A stretch of 36,787 bases of DNA from JBDSKH01 sp050245915 (GTDB lineage: Bacteria > Actinomycetota > Actinomycetes > Actinomycetales > Microbacteriaceae): NCBI GenBank assembly GCA_050245915.1, contig JBFWWZ010000031.1:1-36787 (forward strand). Direction: 5' to 3'. Shown piece after piece: positions 1 through 7,294 of the stretch; the first letter of the stretch is position 1; each line of letters starts with the position of its first letter. Made by a program: the position numbers and the translations under genes. The notes beneath the pieces are model-generated. The model was not told the DNA's origin. It worked only from the letters and a program-made list of their open reading frames with translations, and did no database searches.

Positions 1-99
1 CGCAGCCGACGCGAGATCCGCCGCTGCATCAAGCGCTACCTCGCCCGACACCTCTATCGGACCCTCAACGCCCTCTACGCCGCACCCGAGACAAGTTGA
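1..99 (+). CDS. 3' end of IS110-family transposase (partial)
   Basis: Open from the window edge to TGA at 97-99, giving 32 residues that begin RSRREIRRCIKRYLARHLYR. A basic helix of the form (R/E)IRRC(I/L)KRYLAR is what I recall at the extreme C-terminus of actinobacterial IS110 transposases, after the Transposase_20 domain. IS110 enzymes are DEDD-type recombinases guided by a bridge RNA. Only the tail is visible, so whether the copy is intact cannot be judged. It marks an insertion at the left of the visible element. Alternative: the end of another basic DNA-binding protein. Confidence 0.5.
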   Translation, partial: RSRREIRRCIKRYLARHLYRTLNALYAAPETS

Positions 100-421
100 C
101 AAACATAGAAGCGTCGAAAGCCCTTGATGGCCGGCACCGTAGGGATACCCTCGACGGCCGAAATGGCACCCCGCCCCTGATCCATCTGTATGCCCCGCAG
201 TAACCGAGCGAGGACTTCCTCAGCGGCGTCGTGGGCCCAAACCAGTCGTGATCGGGCAGAAATCGGGCGCGGACTGGCGCCTTCGTCACTAATGCGGCGC
301 GCCTCCGCGAATCCCGATTAGGCAGGAGTAGCAGCCCGGAGCCGATCGGGCGAACCCCCAGCACCTCAACGACGAGGACCGCGCCGGACTCCCCGCCGCG
401 GCAGGCGAAAGGGGACCCCGC
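100..421. other. Intergenic region after the IS110-like tail
   Basis: No convincing gene on either strand. The first part should contain the 3' non-coding end of the insertion sequence; its border was not recognised. GAAAGGGG at about 407-414 is a plausible ribosome binding site for the GTG start at 422. Confidence 0.5.
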
Positions 422-1477
422 GTGCGAAGGGACTACAACCCGGAAGAAGCCGCGGCCGCGCGACAAGAGAAGCTCGATGAGCTCCAGGCCCGCATCGAAT
501 CGGCGGTCGAGGATCTCGTCACCGGCGACGACTGGATCAAGGCGGTCGCGTTCGCTGCGAAGTTCCGGTCCCGGTCGTTCCTGAACACGATCGCAATCTG
601 GGTCCAACATCAGGACGCCTTCGAGAAGGGCCTGGTGCCGAACCCAGAGCCGACCCACGTCGCGGGCTTCAAGCAGTGGCAGACTCTCGGCCGCTTCGTG
701 CAGAAGGGGCAGCCGGGATACGCGATCCTCGCGCCGGTGACCGCGACGTTCGTCTCGGACAACCCGTCGTCCGGCGACTGGCGTCGTCTGGAGCGGGGCG
801 AGGCGCCGAAGCCCGGCGAGGTCCTGAGCAAGCGACTCATCGGGGTGAAGCCTGCCTACGTGTGGGATGCGTCACAGACCGGGGGCGACGGCGCGATCCC
901 GGTGCGGGCCACGCCGACCCTGCTGCAAGGGCAAGCGCCCGAAGGACTCTGGGAGGGAATCGCCGCCCGGCTCGCTGGCCTCGGATACGAGCTGCGGGAC
1001 GTGGCGGGTGCCGCGGAGATCAACGGGGCGAACGGGCAGACCAACTACTCGACGAAGCTCGTCACCGTCCGGCTCGACATGGATGACGCCGCCCGGGTCA
1101 AGACGCTCGCGCACGAGCTTGGCCACGTCCTGCTCACGTCACCAGACAACCCGGACGCGAGCCACCATCGCGGAATCAGCGAGGTCGAAGCGGAATCCTT
1201 CGCCGCGATGGTCTGCGCCTGCTACGGGATGGACTCCACCGGCTACACCGTCCCCTACGTCGCCGGATGGGCCGAGACGGTGAAGGACAAGTCGCCGCTC
1301 GCGGTCATGCGCGACACCGGCGAGCGCGTGCGGCACACGGTGCTCGCGGAACTCGACCACCTCCCGTCGCCCGTCATCGACGACGGCGTGCCGCCCGGAC
1401 TCGTCGAGCACAATCCCGTCTCTATCGCACCCTCCGCCCGGCGCGAGCCGGTCACTCGCGAGGCGGTCGGGCTGTGA
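422..1477 (+). CDS. ArdC-like antirestriction / zincin metallopeptidase
   Basis: 351 aa from a GTG start. Residues about 15-120 look like the ArdC N-terminal ssDNA-binding region (FLNTIAIW, then GFKQWQTLGRFVQKGQPGY). The C-terminal half is a zincin peptidase with HELGH at residues 231-235 and a downstream acidic segment (SEVEAESFAAM) that would supply the third zinc ligand. ArdC proteins are known from conjugative plasmids, where they protect incoming DNA from restriction. This one heads the visible part of the transfer region and overlaps the next gene by 4 bp (GTGA). The domain assignment is fairly secure; the antirestriction role is inferred from family and context. A peptidase acting on an ICE regulator (ImmA-like) is the alternative. 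Confidence 0.75.
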   Translation: MRRDYNPEEAAAARQEKLDELQARIESAVEDLVTGDDWIKAVAFAAKFRSRSFLNTIAIWVQHQDAFEKGLVPNPEPTHVAGFKQWQTLGRFVQKGQPGYAILAPVTATFVSDNPSSGDWRRLERGEAPKPGEVLSKRLIGVKPAYVWDASQTGGDGAIPVRATPTLLQGQAPEGLWEGIAARLAGLGYELRDVAGAAEINGANGQTNYSTKLVTVRLDMDDAARVKTLAHELGHVLLTSPDNPDASHHRGISEVEAESFAAMVCACYGMDSTGYTVPYVAGWAETVKDKSPLAVMRDTGERVRHTVLAELDHLPSPVIDDGVPPGLVEHNPVSIAPSARREPVTREAVGL

Positions 1478-2184
1478 GCCGCCCGGCCGGCCGACGCTGG
1501 GTCGCGATCGTCGCGATCCTGGGTACAGCGGTCATCGGTGTCGGGGCGTTCTGGCTCTCGTTCCGGGCACTCTCCGATCTGGCGAGCCGGGCAGGCATCC
1601 CCGGCGAACTCGGCTGGGTGTGGGCGACGATCGTGGACGGCGTCATCGTCACCTCGACCGTCGCCGCCGTCGCACTCGACAAGTCCGGGTGGCGTGCAGT
1701 CTGGTTCGCCTGGCTCCTCCTCGCGCTCAGCGCCGCGGTCTCCGTCATGGCAAACATCGTTCACGCGATCCTCGGCTCCGGCGGATCGATCGACGCCATC
1801 CTCGTCGGTGCCATCGCGGCAGTCCCACCGCTGGTCCTGCTTGCCATGACGCACCTCACCGTCGTCGTGGTGCGACACGCGCGACCGATCCCCGAGCCTC
1901 TCGCCGGGCCGGTGCAGGAGACGGATATCGACCTGCCCGACTTCCTCGCCCAGACGTTCCCCCCACGGCCCGCCATCTCGCCTCCGCAGCGGCCCCGGCG
2001 TCCGAAGCCTGCCGCTCTGCCGTCGACCGCAGACCTCCGCGACCGCGCCGAAGAGCTCCGCTCCGCGGGCCTGAGCAACTCGCAGATCGCCCGCGAACTC
2101 GGCGTCCACAAGTCCACGGTCGGGCGCTGGTTCCTTCCCGACACCTCCGAGGTGAACGCCACCGAGGAGGACAGCGATGAGTGA
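1474..2184 (+). CDS. DUF2637-type membrane protein with C-terminal HTH
   Basis: 236 aa. The GTG at 1474 overlaps the previous stop and is the natural start; the open frame extends upstream only inside the preceding gene. Residues about 8-130 hold four hydrophobic segments (VAIVAILGTAVIGVGAFWL; WATIVDGVIVTSTVAAVAL; VWFAWLLLALSAAVSVMA; ILVGAIAAVPPLVLLAM), the layout of DUF2637 proteins found on actinomycete conjugative elements. After a proline-rich linker, residues about 190-225 read ELRSAGLSNSQIARELGVHK, a helix-turn-helix of resolvase/transposase type. The combination suggests a membrane-tethered DNA-binding protein of the element. The specific role is unknown. Confidence 0.65.
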   Translation: MSRPAGRRWVAIVAILGTAVIGVGAFWLSFRALSDLASRAGIPGELGWVWATIVDGVIVTSTVAAVALDKSGWRAVWFAWLLLALSAAVSVMANIVHAILGSGGSIDAILVGAIAAVPPLVLLAMTHLTVVVVRHARPIPEPLAGPVQETDIDLPDFLAQTFPPRPAISPPQRPRRPKPAALPSTADLRDRAEELRSAGLSNSQIARELGVHKSTVGRWFLPDTSEVNATEEDSDE

Positions 2185-2563
2185 CCCGCGCATCACGCCC
2201 CGAGCGGCGGCATTCCACCTGCAGCCCGATATCGAGGCTGCGGCCCAGGCGCGCGCGAGCGAGTTCGCGACGCACGGCGACCCGTCGCTCGCCGGAAAGC
2301 GCGGCACCGAACCATCCGCCGAAACCGCGAATAACCGCGTCCGCGTCGACTGGATCTATCCCTCCGAGGTAGCGAATCGGCTCGCCGCCCGTGGGATGTC
2401 CGCTGGCGCCGATGTGGCGCTTTGCGCCCGCGCCTGGCTGAAGCAGCGCGGCCACCGCAACGCCGACCCGGTCGAGATCAACGCCGATCCGCCCCCGCCC
2501 AACCGACCCTCCGGTCGCCGCACGCCCGCGCGCGACGACCCCGGCAGGGGTCTGTCGATGTAG
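2177..2563 (+). CDS. Hypothetical ICE protein
   Basis: 128 aa, ATG start overlapping the upstream stop by 8 bp, so probably translationally coupled. No domain recognised. The middle (VRVDWIYPSEVANRLAARGMSAGADVALCARAWLK) is amphipathic and helical; the tail is proline/arginine rich and probably disordered. No signal peptide or membrane segment. Placement between the DUF2637 protein and the ParB pair suggests a cytoplasmic accessory protein of the element. Confidence 0.55.
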   Translation: MSDPRITPRAAAFHLQPDIEAAAQARASEFATHGDPSLAGKRGTEPSAETANNRVRVDWIYPSEVANRLAARGMSAGADVALCARAWLKQRGHRNADPVEINADPPPPNRPSGRRTPARDDPGRGLSM

Positions 2564-2665
2564 ACCGCCATGTCTCCCGCCCACCGCCACGAACCCGGAT
2601 GCGCCCCCGCCGCGCATGTGGCGCGTGGGGTGCGATCCGCACCTCCCTGGCGAAGGGAGCACCAC

Positions 2666-3541
2666 ATGGCCGACATCGAAGGGGCGGAGCCGTCGTTCAC
2701 AACAAGCGACGGACTGCGCCGACTGATCCAGCGACTCAACACCGAAGCAGCGACACCGAGACCGCGACTCGAGCGTGCGATGCGACCGGAGGACCGTCGG
2801 GCAACGCTCTCCGAGCTGGCCGCGCGATCCGAGCTCGACCGTGAGACCGCGGACCTGTTCGCCTACATCGTCCGCAAGTACGCACAGCTCTGCCGCAAAT
2901 GGGATCGCGACCCGTCCGACGCTGCGCTCGCCGCATTCGAGGCGATGCAGGGCGAGTACATCCTCAATGCGAACGACCCCTGGGCGATCATCACCGTCGC
3001 CGTCCGATCCTCGGTGATCTCCGAGGCACAGAGCGAGAAGCTGCTCATCTCGCCGGACCGAGCACGCCAGGGCGATACCGTCGATTGGGACTCCCCGGTC
3101 CGCGCTGGCGAGCACGAGGAGTTCCTCTTCGGCCTCGCGCCTGATCTCGACAAGACAGAGCTGGAATCCCCAACCTGGTCGCACATCCACCGCGTGCTCA
3201 CGAAGCTGTTCACCGAATTCCGCTGGGACCGCGGCGTCAGTGACCTGGCGATCACCTACGTTCTGAACCGTCTCATCGCCGCCGGTGACCCCGGTCGAGC
3301 ACACGAGCACCTGCGACGCGAACTGTCGATGCCGGCGCAGCTCGATATGAGCACCGCCCGGTGGCGCGCCTTCCTCCGCCTCCTCTTCGACGGACGAGCG
3401 ACCGCGAGTGCACCGGTGCGACGAGGGCTACTGCACCGAGTCGCCTTACTCGACCCGCGCGGCGATCTCGACGAACTTGTCGAGGAGCTGGCCGACGACA
3501 GCGACCTCATCGAGGCGATGAAGACCGCGAGGGGCCTCTGA
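2666..3541 (+). CDS. Hypothetical helical protein upstream of ParB
   Basis: 291 aa. I chose the ATG at 2666 because GAAGGGAG lies about 9 bp before it; an in-frame ATG at 2570 would add 32 residues of low-complexity sequence. The protein is soluble and mostly helical, rich in Arg/Asp/Leu, with no motif I can name. The stop overlaps the ParB start (TGATG), so the two are coupled and may work together, for example in segregation or regulation of the element. No ParA ATPase is present, and this protein has no Walker motif, so it is not a hidden ParA. Confidence 0.6.
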   Translation: MADIEGAEPSFTTSDGLRRLIQRLNTEAATPRPRLERAMRPEDRRATLSELAARSELDRETADLFAYIVRKYAQLCRKWDRDPSDAALAAFEAMQGEYILNANDPWAIITVAVRSSVISEAQSEKLLISPDRARQGDTVDWDSPVRAGEHEEFLFGLAPDLDKTELESPTWSHIHRVLTKLFTEFRWDRGVSDLAITYVLNRLIAAGDPGRAHEHLRRELSMPAQLDMSTARWRAFLRLLFDGRATASAPVRRGLLHRVALLDPRGDLDELVEELADDSDLIEAMKTARGL

Positions 3542-4572
3542 TGGACGGCGACGGCCTCGTTGCGCTTGATCGGGTCGTCGACACCATCGACGAGGGCATC
3601 CGTATCCGCACCGATCCCGGCGACCTCACCACGCTCTGCGACTCCATCGCCAAGCTCGGTCTTCTGCAGCCGATCACGATCACCCCGGACGGACTGCTGA
3701 TCTGCGGCTTCCGCAGGCTCCGGGCCGTGAAGGCGCTGGGCTGGCGGACCGTAAAAGTATGGGTGCGCTCCGGCATCGCCACCGACGTCGAACGGCTGCT
3801 CGCGGAGCATGACGAGAATGTCGTGCGGCAGAGTTTCTCGCCGCTCGAACTGGCGCGGATGTACGAGGCGCTGAAGAGAGCTTACGCCGACGAAGCAAAC
3901 ATCGCTCGCAACACCCGTGAGCGCGATGCAAACGGACGCATCACCACGGGGCCAAAAGTTGGCCCCGTGGGGAAGTCCGGTCGTCGCGCCGCCGAGATCG
4001 TCACCGGCAAACGGTCGGAGGTGACGCTGGAGCGCGTACTCGAGATCGAACGTATCGCGGACGATCCCGCTGCCCCCGATGCCGTTCGTGCTATCGCGGC
4101 TGAGCAGGTCGAAGTGCTGGGTCAGTCGAACAATGTCGCCTTCTCCTACGGGCTGGTCAAGCGAGCCGAGGCCATCCACGAGTTGCAGCAGTCGCTCGCC
4201 GATGAGGAGATCACCGAGACGATGCAGGAGGAGATCGAGCGTCGACAACGAGAGCTGGAAGACGCCGAGTCCGGTGTCGAGATGATGACGCTCGCGAAAG
4301 CGGCGATGAAGCGGGCGCGTGAGGCGAGACGCCGTCCCGGCGCTGGTCTTCCCGCCGATGCTCCAGTCGGACGCTACCCGCCGATCAACCCGGGGCGGTG
4401 GGTGCCCCGCGCCTTCGTCTCCCTGCTCAACGAGACCGACTACTGGTGGTTGCGCGTCGATCCACAGGACGTCGGTGCTGGCCTGACCTCGACGCAGTGG
4501 GACCAGTTCGAGGACTGGGTCGGCCAAGCCGTCACCTTCCGCAACGCCGCACGAGCACACCGGAAGGCGTAG
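3541..4572 (+). CDS. ParB/Srx-domain DNA-binding protein
   Basis: 343 aa, ATG overlapping the previous stop (TGATG). Residues about 10-100 match the ParB N-terminal fold: DLTTLCDSIAKLGLLQPITI, then GLLICGFRRLRAVKALGW, the nucleotide-binding GxRR box where ParB proteins bind CTP. A helical DNA-binding region follows (RQSFSPLELARMYEALK) and a coiled coil near residues 215-250 (ELQQSLADEEITETMQEEIERRQRELEDAE). The last 80 residues include a Trp-rich tail (ETDYWWLRVDPQD) not typical of chromosomal ParB. No ParA is encoded nearby, so it may regulate or maintain the element rather than drive classical ParABS segregation. Confidence 0.8.
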   Translation: MDGDGLVALDRVVDTIDEGIRIRTDPGDLTTLCDSIAKLGLLQPITITPDGLLICGFRRLRAVKALGWRTVKVWVRSGIATDVERLLAEHDENVVRQSFSPLELARMYEALKRAYADEANIARNTRERDANGRITTGPKVGPVGKSGRRAAEIVTGKRSEVTLERVLEIERIADDPAAPDAVRAIAAEQVEVLGQSNNVAFSYGLVKRAEAIHELQQSLADEEITETMQEEIERRQRELEDAESGVEMMTLAKAAMKRAREARRRPGAGLPADAPVGRYPPINPGRWVPRAFVSLLNETDYWWLRVDPQDVGAGLTSTQWDQFEDWVGQAVTFRNAARAHRKA

Positions 4573-4602
4573 CGGCGCGGGACGACCCTGCACCTCTTCG
4601 TC

Positions 4603-5253
4603 GTGAGACTGAACCGCCGAACGATCATCCTCATCGCCGCCGTGAGCGGCGTGCTGGTCATCCTCTCGGGGATCGGGGTCTACGGCCTGATCGTCGGTCC
4701 GCGTGAGCCTCACACTCCCCCCATGACGGAGCCGTCGTCCCGGCCGACGGCGGCTCCGTCACCCGCGACGAGTCCGTTGCGTCCGATAGCGCACACCGGT
4801 GACCCTGTGCGATTCGCCGAGTCGGTCGCCCACGCCATCTTCGACTGGGACACCGCCGACAACGTGATGCCCGCCGACCTCATCGACCATGCCCTGAACG
4901 TCGCGGACCCGACCGGCTTCGAGACGCCTGGCTTCCGGCAGGACCTCACCAGCTACCTGCCGACGAAGGAGCAGTGGAGCGTGCTGCGCCAGTTCGACAC
5001 CGCCCAGTCGCTCAGCATCGACACGATCGGCATCCCGGACTCGTGGGCACCCATCGCCGCGGACCCCGGGAACGAGATCGCCGACGGCACCGTCGCGGTG
5101 ACGATCACCGGCACGCGCACCCGCACCGGCGGCTGGAACGGCGAGCCCTCGACGAAGACTTACCCGGTCGAGTTCACCATGTTCGTCTCCTGCCCCGACG
5201 GCGGCACCTGCTCCGTGCTGCGGCTGTCGCGGCTCGGTGCCGCGCTGCACTGA
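4603..5253 (+). CDS. TcpC/VirB8-like conjugal transfer protein
   Basis: 216 aa from GTG at 4603. One N-terminal transmembrane helix (IILIAAVSGVLVILSGIGVYGLIVG, residues about 8-32), a proline/serine linker (residues 37-60), then an extracytoplasmic alpha/beta domain with a Cys pair near the end (VSCPDGGTCSV). This layout matches TcpC/VirB8-like proteins of Gram-positive conjugation systems, which carry NTF2-like domains and line the secretion channel. Position just before the M23 peptidase and the pilin-like gene supports a transfer-apparatus role. Sequence identity to TcpC is not obvious by eye, so the family is inferred from topology and context. Confidence 0.55.
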   Translation: MRLNRRTIILIAAVSGVLVILSGIGVYGLIVGPREPHTPPMTEPSSRPTAAPSPATSPLRPIAHTGDPVRFAESVAHAIFDWDTADNVMPADLIDHALNVADPTGFETPGFRQDLTSYLPTKEQWSVLRQFDTAQSLSIDTIGIPDSWAPIAADPGNEIADGTVAVTITGTRTRTGGWNGEPSTKTYPVEFTMFVSCPDGGTCSVLRLSRLGAALH

Positions 5254-5262
5254 GGCCGACGA

Positions 5263-5889
5263 ATGAAGGCCGTCCTCGCATTCTTCGCCATCGCCATCCT
5301 CGGCGGTCCGCTCGCCGCGCTCATGGGGATCGGCCTGCTCGTCGTCCCCGCTGGCAACTGCGCTCCGGCACCCGTGGCAACGTCCTCGGAGAGCGCCGAC
5401 CCCTCGATCCCGGAGACGACGCGGATCGTGATGCCGCTGCCGGTCGGTACCTACTCGATCTCCGATGCTTACGGGTGGCGCAGCGACCCGTTCACCGGGG
5501 AGCGAGTCTTCCATCGCGGCACCGACTTCCCATCAGCAGGCGGCACACCGATCCTGTCGGCCACCGATGGCGTGGTGGTCTTCGCCGCCCGATCGGGTGG
5601 CCTCGGGAACCTCGTCGTCGTCGAGTCGACGGTCGACGGAGCGCCGATTGCGCTCGGCTATGCGCACATCCGTGACGGTGGCACCCTCGTCGCCATCGGC
5701 CAGGTCGTACAGGCCGGGCAGCAGATCGCCGAAGTCGGCACCACCGGTTACTCCACCGGCGACCACCTCCACTTTCAGATCGAACCCGGGCACTGGGGCG
5801 GGGACACCATCAATTCGCTGAGCTGGCTGCGCGATCACGATGCCGAGGGCATCAGCGACTACCTCCCGGCGGTCAAGACATGCGCCTGA
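5263..5889 (+). CDS. M23-family cell-wall peptidase of the transfer apparatus
   Basis: 208 aa. An N-terminal signal/anchor helix (residues about 4-30) places the rest outside the membrane. The peptidase M23 domain shows its zinc and catalytic motifs: HRGTDF (the HxxxD zinc pair) at about residues 86-91, GYAHI near 129 and HLHFQ near 168. M23 enzymes cut peptidoglycan cross-links; in conjugation operons such a hydrolase opens the wall locally for the channel. No lysozyme-like (SLT/NlpC) domain is fused, unlike many Gram-positive VirB1 analogues. It ends inside the next gene (10-bp overlap). Confidence 0.85.
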   Translation: MKAVLAFFAIAILGGPLAALMGIGLLVVPAGNCAPAPVATSSESADPSIPETTRIVMPLPVGTYSISDAYGWRSDPFTGERVFHRGTDFPSAGGTPILSATDGVVVFAARSGGLGNLVVVESTVDGAPIALGYAHIRDGGTLVAIGQVVQAGQQIAEVGTTGYSTGDHLHFQIEPGHWGGDTINSLSWLRDHDAEGISDYLPAVKTCA

Positions 5890-6155
5890 CCGACGTGATT
5901 CCCGACTTCGACGCCATCGACGGCACGACCGGACTCAAGGAGGCCATCGGCGCGCTGATGACGTTCGTGCTCATCGCGGCCGTGTGCATGCTCATCTACT
6001 CCGCGGTCGCCTGGGCGCTCTCGGAGTCCCACGGCAACTACCAGGGCACCCACCGCGGCAAGGTCGGCGTCCTCGTCGCCGCCATCACCGCCGCCGTGGC
6101 CGGTGCGGGCCTGGCGTGGCTGAACTTCCTCCTCGGTGTCGGCGGGTCGATCTGA
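5880..6155 (+). CDS. DUF6112 pilin-like protein, copy 1
   Basis: 91 aa with two hydrophobic helices (FVLIAAVCMLIYSAVAWAL and VGVLVAAITAAVAGAGLAWL) joined by a short polar loop containing HRGKVGVL. A second paralogue at 8640-8957 has the same plan and the same (R)GK(V/L)GVL loop, so they are duplicates. The two-helix layout resembles VirB2/TrbC pilins, and these proteins sit upstream of a TrbL-like gene in related elements; the pilin role is an inference. ATG start overlaps the M23 gene by 10 bp. Confidence 0.7.
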   Translation: MRLTDVIPDFDAIDGTTGLKEAIGALMTFVLIAAVCMLIYSAVAWALSESHGNYQGTHRGKVGVLVAAITAAVAGAGLAWLNFLLGVGGSI

Positions 6156-6255
6156 TGTCGGCTGTGCCAGCGAGGATGGACGCTATGAACGCATCCGTAG
6201 CCGGACTGAGCAGTTACGGAGTGCGCAAGTGACCATCCTGGGATACACTCAACCC
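6156..6255 (+). promoter_or_regulatory. Probable promoter of the HTH/PIN toxin-antitoxin pair (leaderless)
   Basis: TACACT at 6244-6249 is a good actinobacterial -10 box, and the GTG of the next gene begins 7 nt downstream, exactly where transcription would start. That predicts a leaderless mRNA. I see no convincing -35 box and no Shine-Dalgarno before the GTG, which fits a leaderless start. A cargo-specific promoter would let the pair be expressed independently of the transfer operon. Confidence 0.4.
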
Positions 6256-6588
6256 GTGAGCGACACCATGACCATCAACCCGGGCCGCCTGTCCGATGAC
6301 GACTGGGCGGCAATCCGCGTGTTCGTCGAGCAGGCGAACCGGGAAGGTGCCGCGGTGAAGCTCCAGACCCGCGAGGTGTATCTGACGCCCGCCGATGTGG
6401 CGAAGCGTCTGAACATGTCGCGGAGCACGGTGCTGCGGCGGATCGCCGATGGCGAGTTGAAGGCGGTGAAGGTCGGGACCCACCATAAGGTCGCCTTCAC
6501 CGAGTTCCGCCGGTTCAGTGACGAGATGCTCCGCAGGATGGCTCGGGCGATTGGCCCGGACATCGAAGCGGATCTTCTCTATGGCTGA
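6256..6588 (+). CDS. Excisionase-type HTH protein, probable antitoxin
   Basis: 110 aa from GTG at 6256 (VSDTMTIN); the frame is open further upstream, but that part reads poorly. Residues about 37-85 form an excisionase/MerR-like winged HTH: YLTPADVAKRLNMSRSTVLR followed by RIADGELKAVKVGTHHKV. It overlaps the PIN gene by 8 bp. Such pairs, an HTH DNA-binding protein translationally coupled to a PIN protein, are common type II toxin-antitoxin modules in actinobacteria; the HTH protein normally represses the operon and neutralises the toxin. A separate role as the element's Xis is unlikely because another candidate sits next to the integrase. Confidence 0.7.
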   Translation: MSDTMTINPGRLSDDDWAAIRVFVEQANREGAAVKLQTREVYLTPADVAKRLNMSRSTVLRRIADGELKAVKVGTHHKVAFTEFRRFSDEMLRRMARAIGPDIEADLLYG

Positions 6589-7294
6589 TCCCACGATCTG
6601 TTTCCTCGACGCGAACGTTCTCGCCGCCCCGGCCACTCGGACGCTCGTCGTCGTGGGCGCCCGCCAGGACGGGCTGGTCGCAATCTGGTCCGCGCACGCG
6701 GAGGCCGAGGCCGATACTCACGCTCGCCCTGGCGCGAAGCCGACTTCGGAGGTCCGACAGACGTTCCTCGGTATGGAGTTGTCGCCGTCCGCAAGCTTCA
6801 CCACCGGGCTGGCAACCACCTCGCCTGCCGACCGTCAGATTCTGAGCGACGCTATCGCCGCCGGCGCGAGGTTCCTCATCACGGTCGACGTCGATGACTT
6901 CGCGATCGAGGATCTGCGCACGCACCGGATGAGCGCGGTCAATCCCGACTACTTCATGGCGCTACGGTTCACCGAAAATGCCTACCGCGCCGGGGTCGCG
7001 GTGTTGTCGTTCGGCATGAACAACCCGGCCCGGACCGAAGCCGACGTGCATCAACTGCTGGGACGTAGACACCCTCACCTGACCGAGCGGTTCCGTGACG
7101 TCTACGCGCGCACCCCGATGGACCCCGATCCCGACCAGCCCCGCGTCATGTTCCGGGGTGTGAGCTGCATCCATTGCGGCGAACCACTGGGGACCGACAG
7201 AGAACAGCTGACGGGCATCCACTCCTCGCACGGAAAGCGCGGCTCTGACTCGGCGGACTCAAGCTCAGCGGAGCGTTCGGATCGCAGCGGATAG
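6581..7294 (+). CDS. PIN-domain protein, probable toxin
   Basis: 237 aa from ATG at 6581, inside the end of the antitoxin gene. PIN signatures: FLDANVL near residue 8 with the first catalytic Asp, and LITVDVDDFA near residues 107-116 with the C-terminal acidic residues. PIN proteins of VapC type are Mg2+-dependent RNases that cut tRNA or rRNA. This one is longer than VapC (about 130 aa): the C-terminal part holds a CxxC (SCIHCGEPL, near residue 198) and a serine-rich tail. The last 30 bp overlap the converging gene 7265-8497. Confidence 0.65.
   Translation: MADPTICFLDANVLAAPATRTLVVVGARQDGLVAIWSAHAEAEADTHARPGAKPTSEVRQTFLGMELSPSASFTTGLATTSPADRQILSDAIAAGARFLITVDVDDFAIEDLRTHRMSAVNPDYFMALRFTENAYRAGVAVLSFGMNNPARTEADVHQLLGRRHPHLTERFRDVYARTPMDPDPDQPRVMFRGVSCIHCGEPLGTDREQLTGIHSSHGKRGSDSADSSSAERSDRSG

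Noticed and set aside
1856..3310. Long minus-strand open frame
   Set aside because: It covers parts of three well-supported plus-strand genes, is Arg/Gly-rich and has no motifs; a typical antisense shadow in high-GC DNA.
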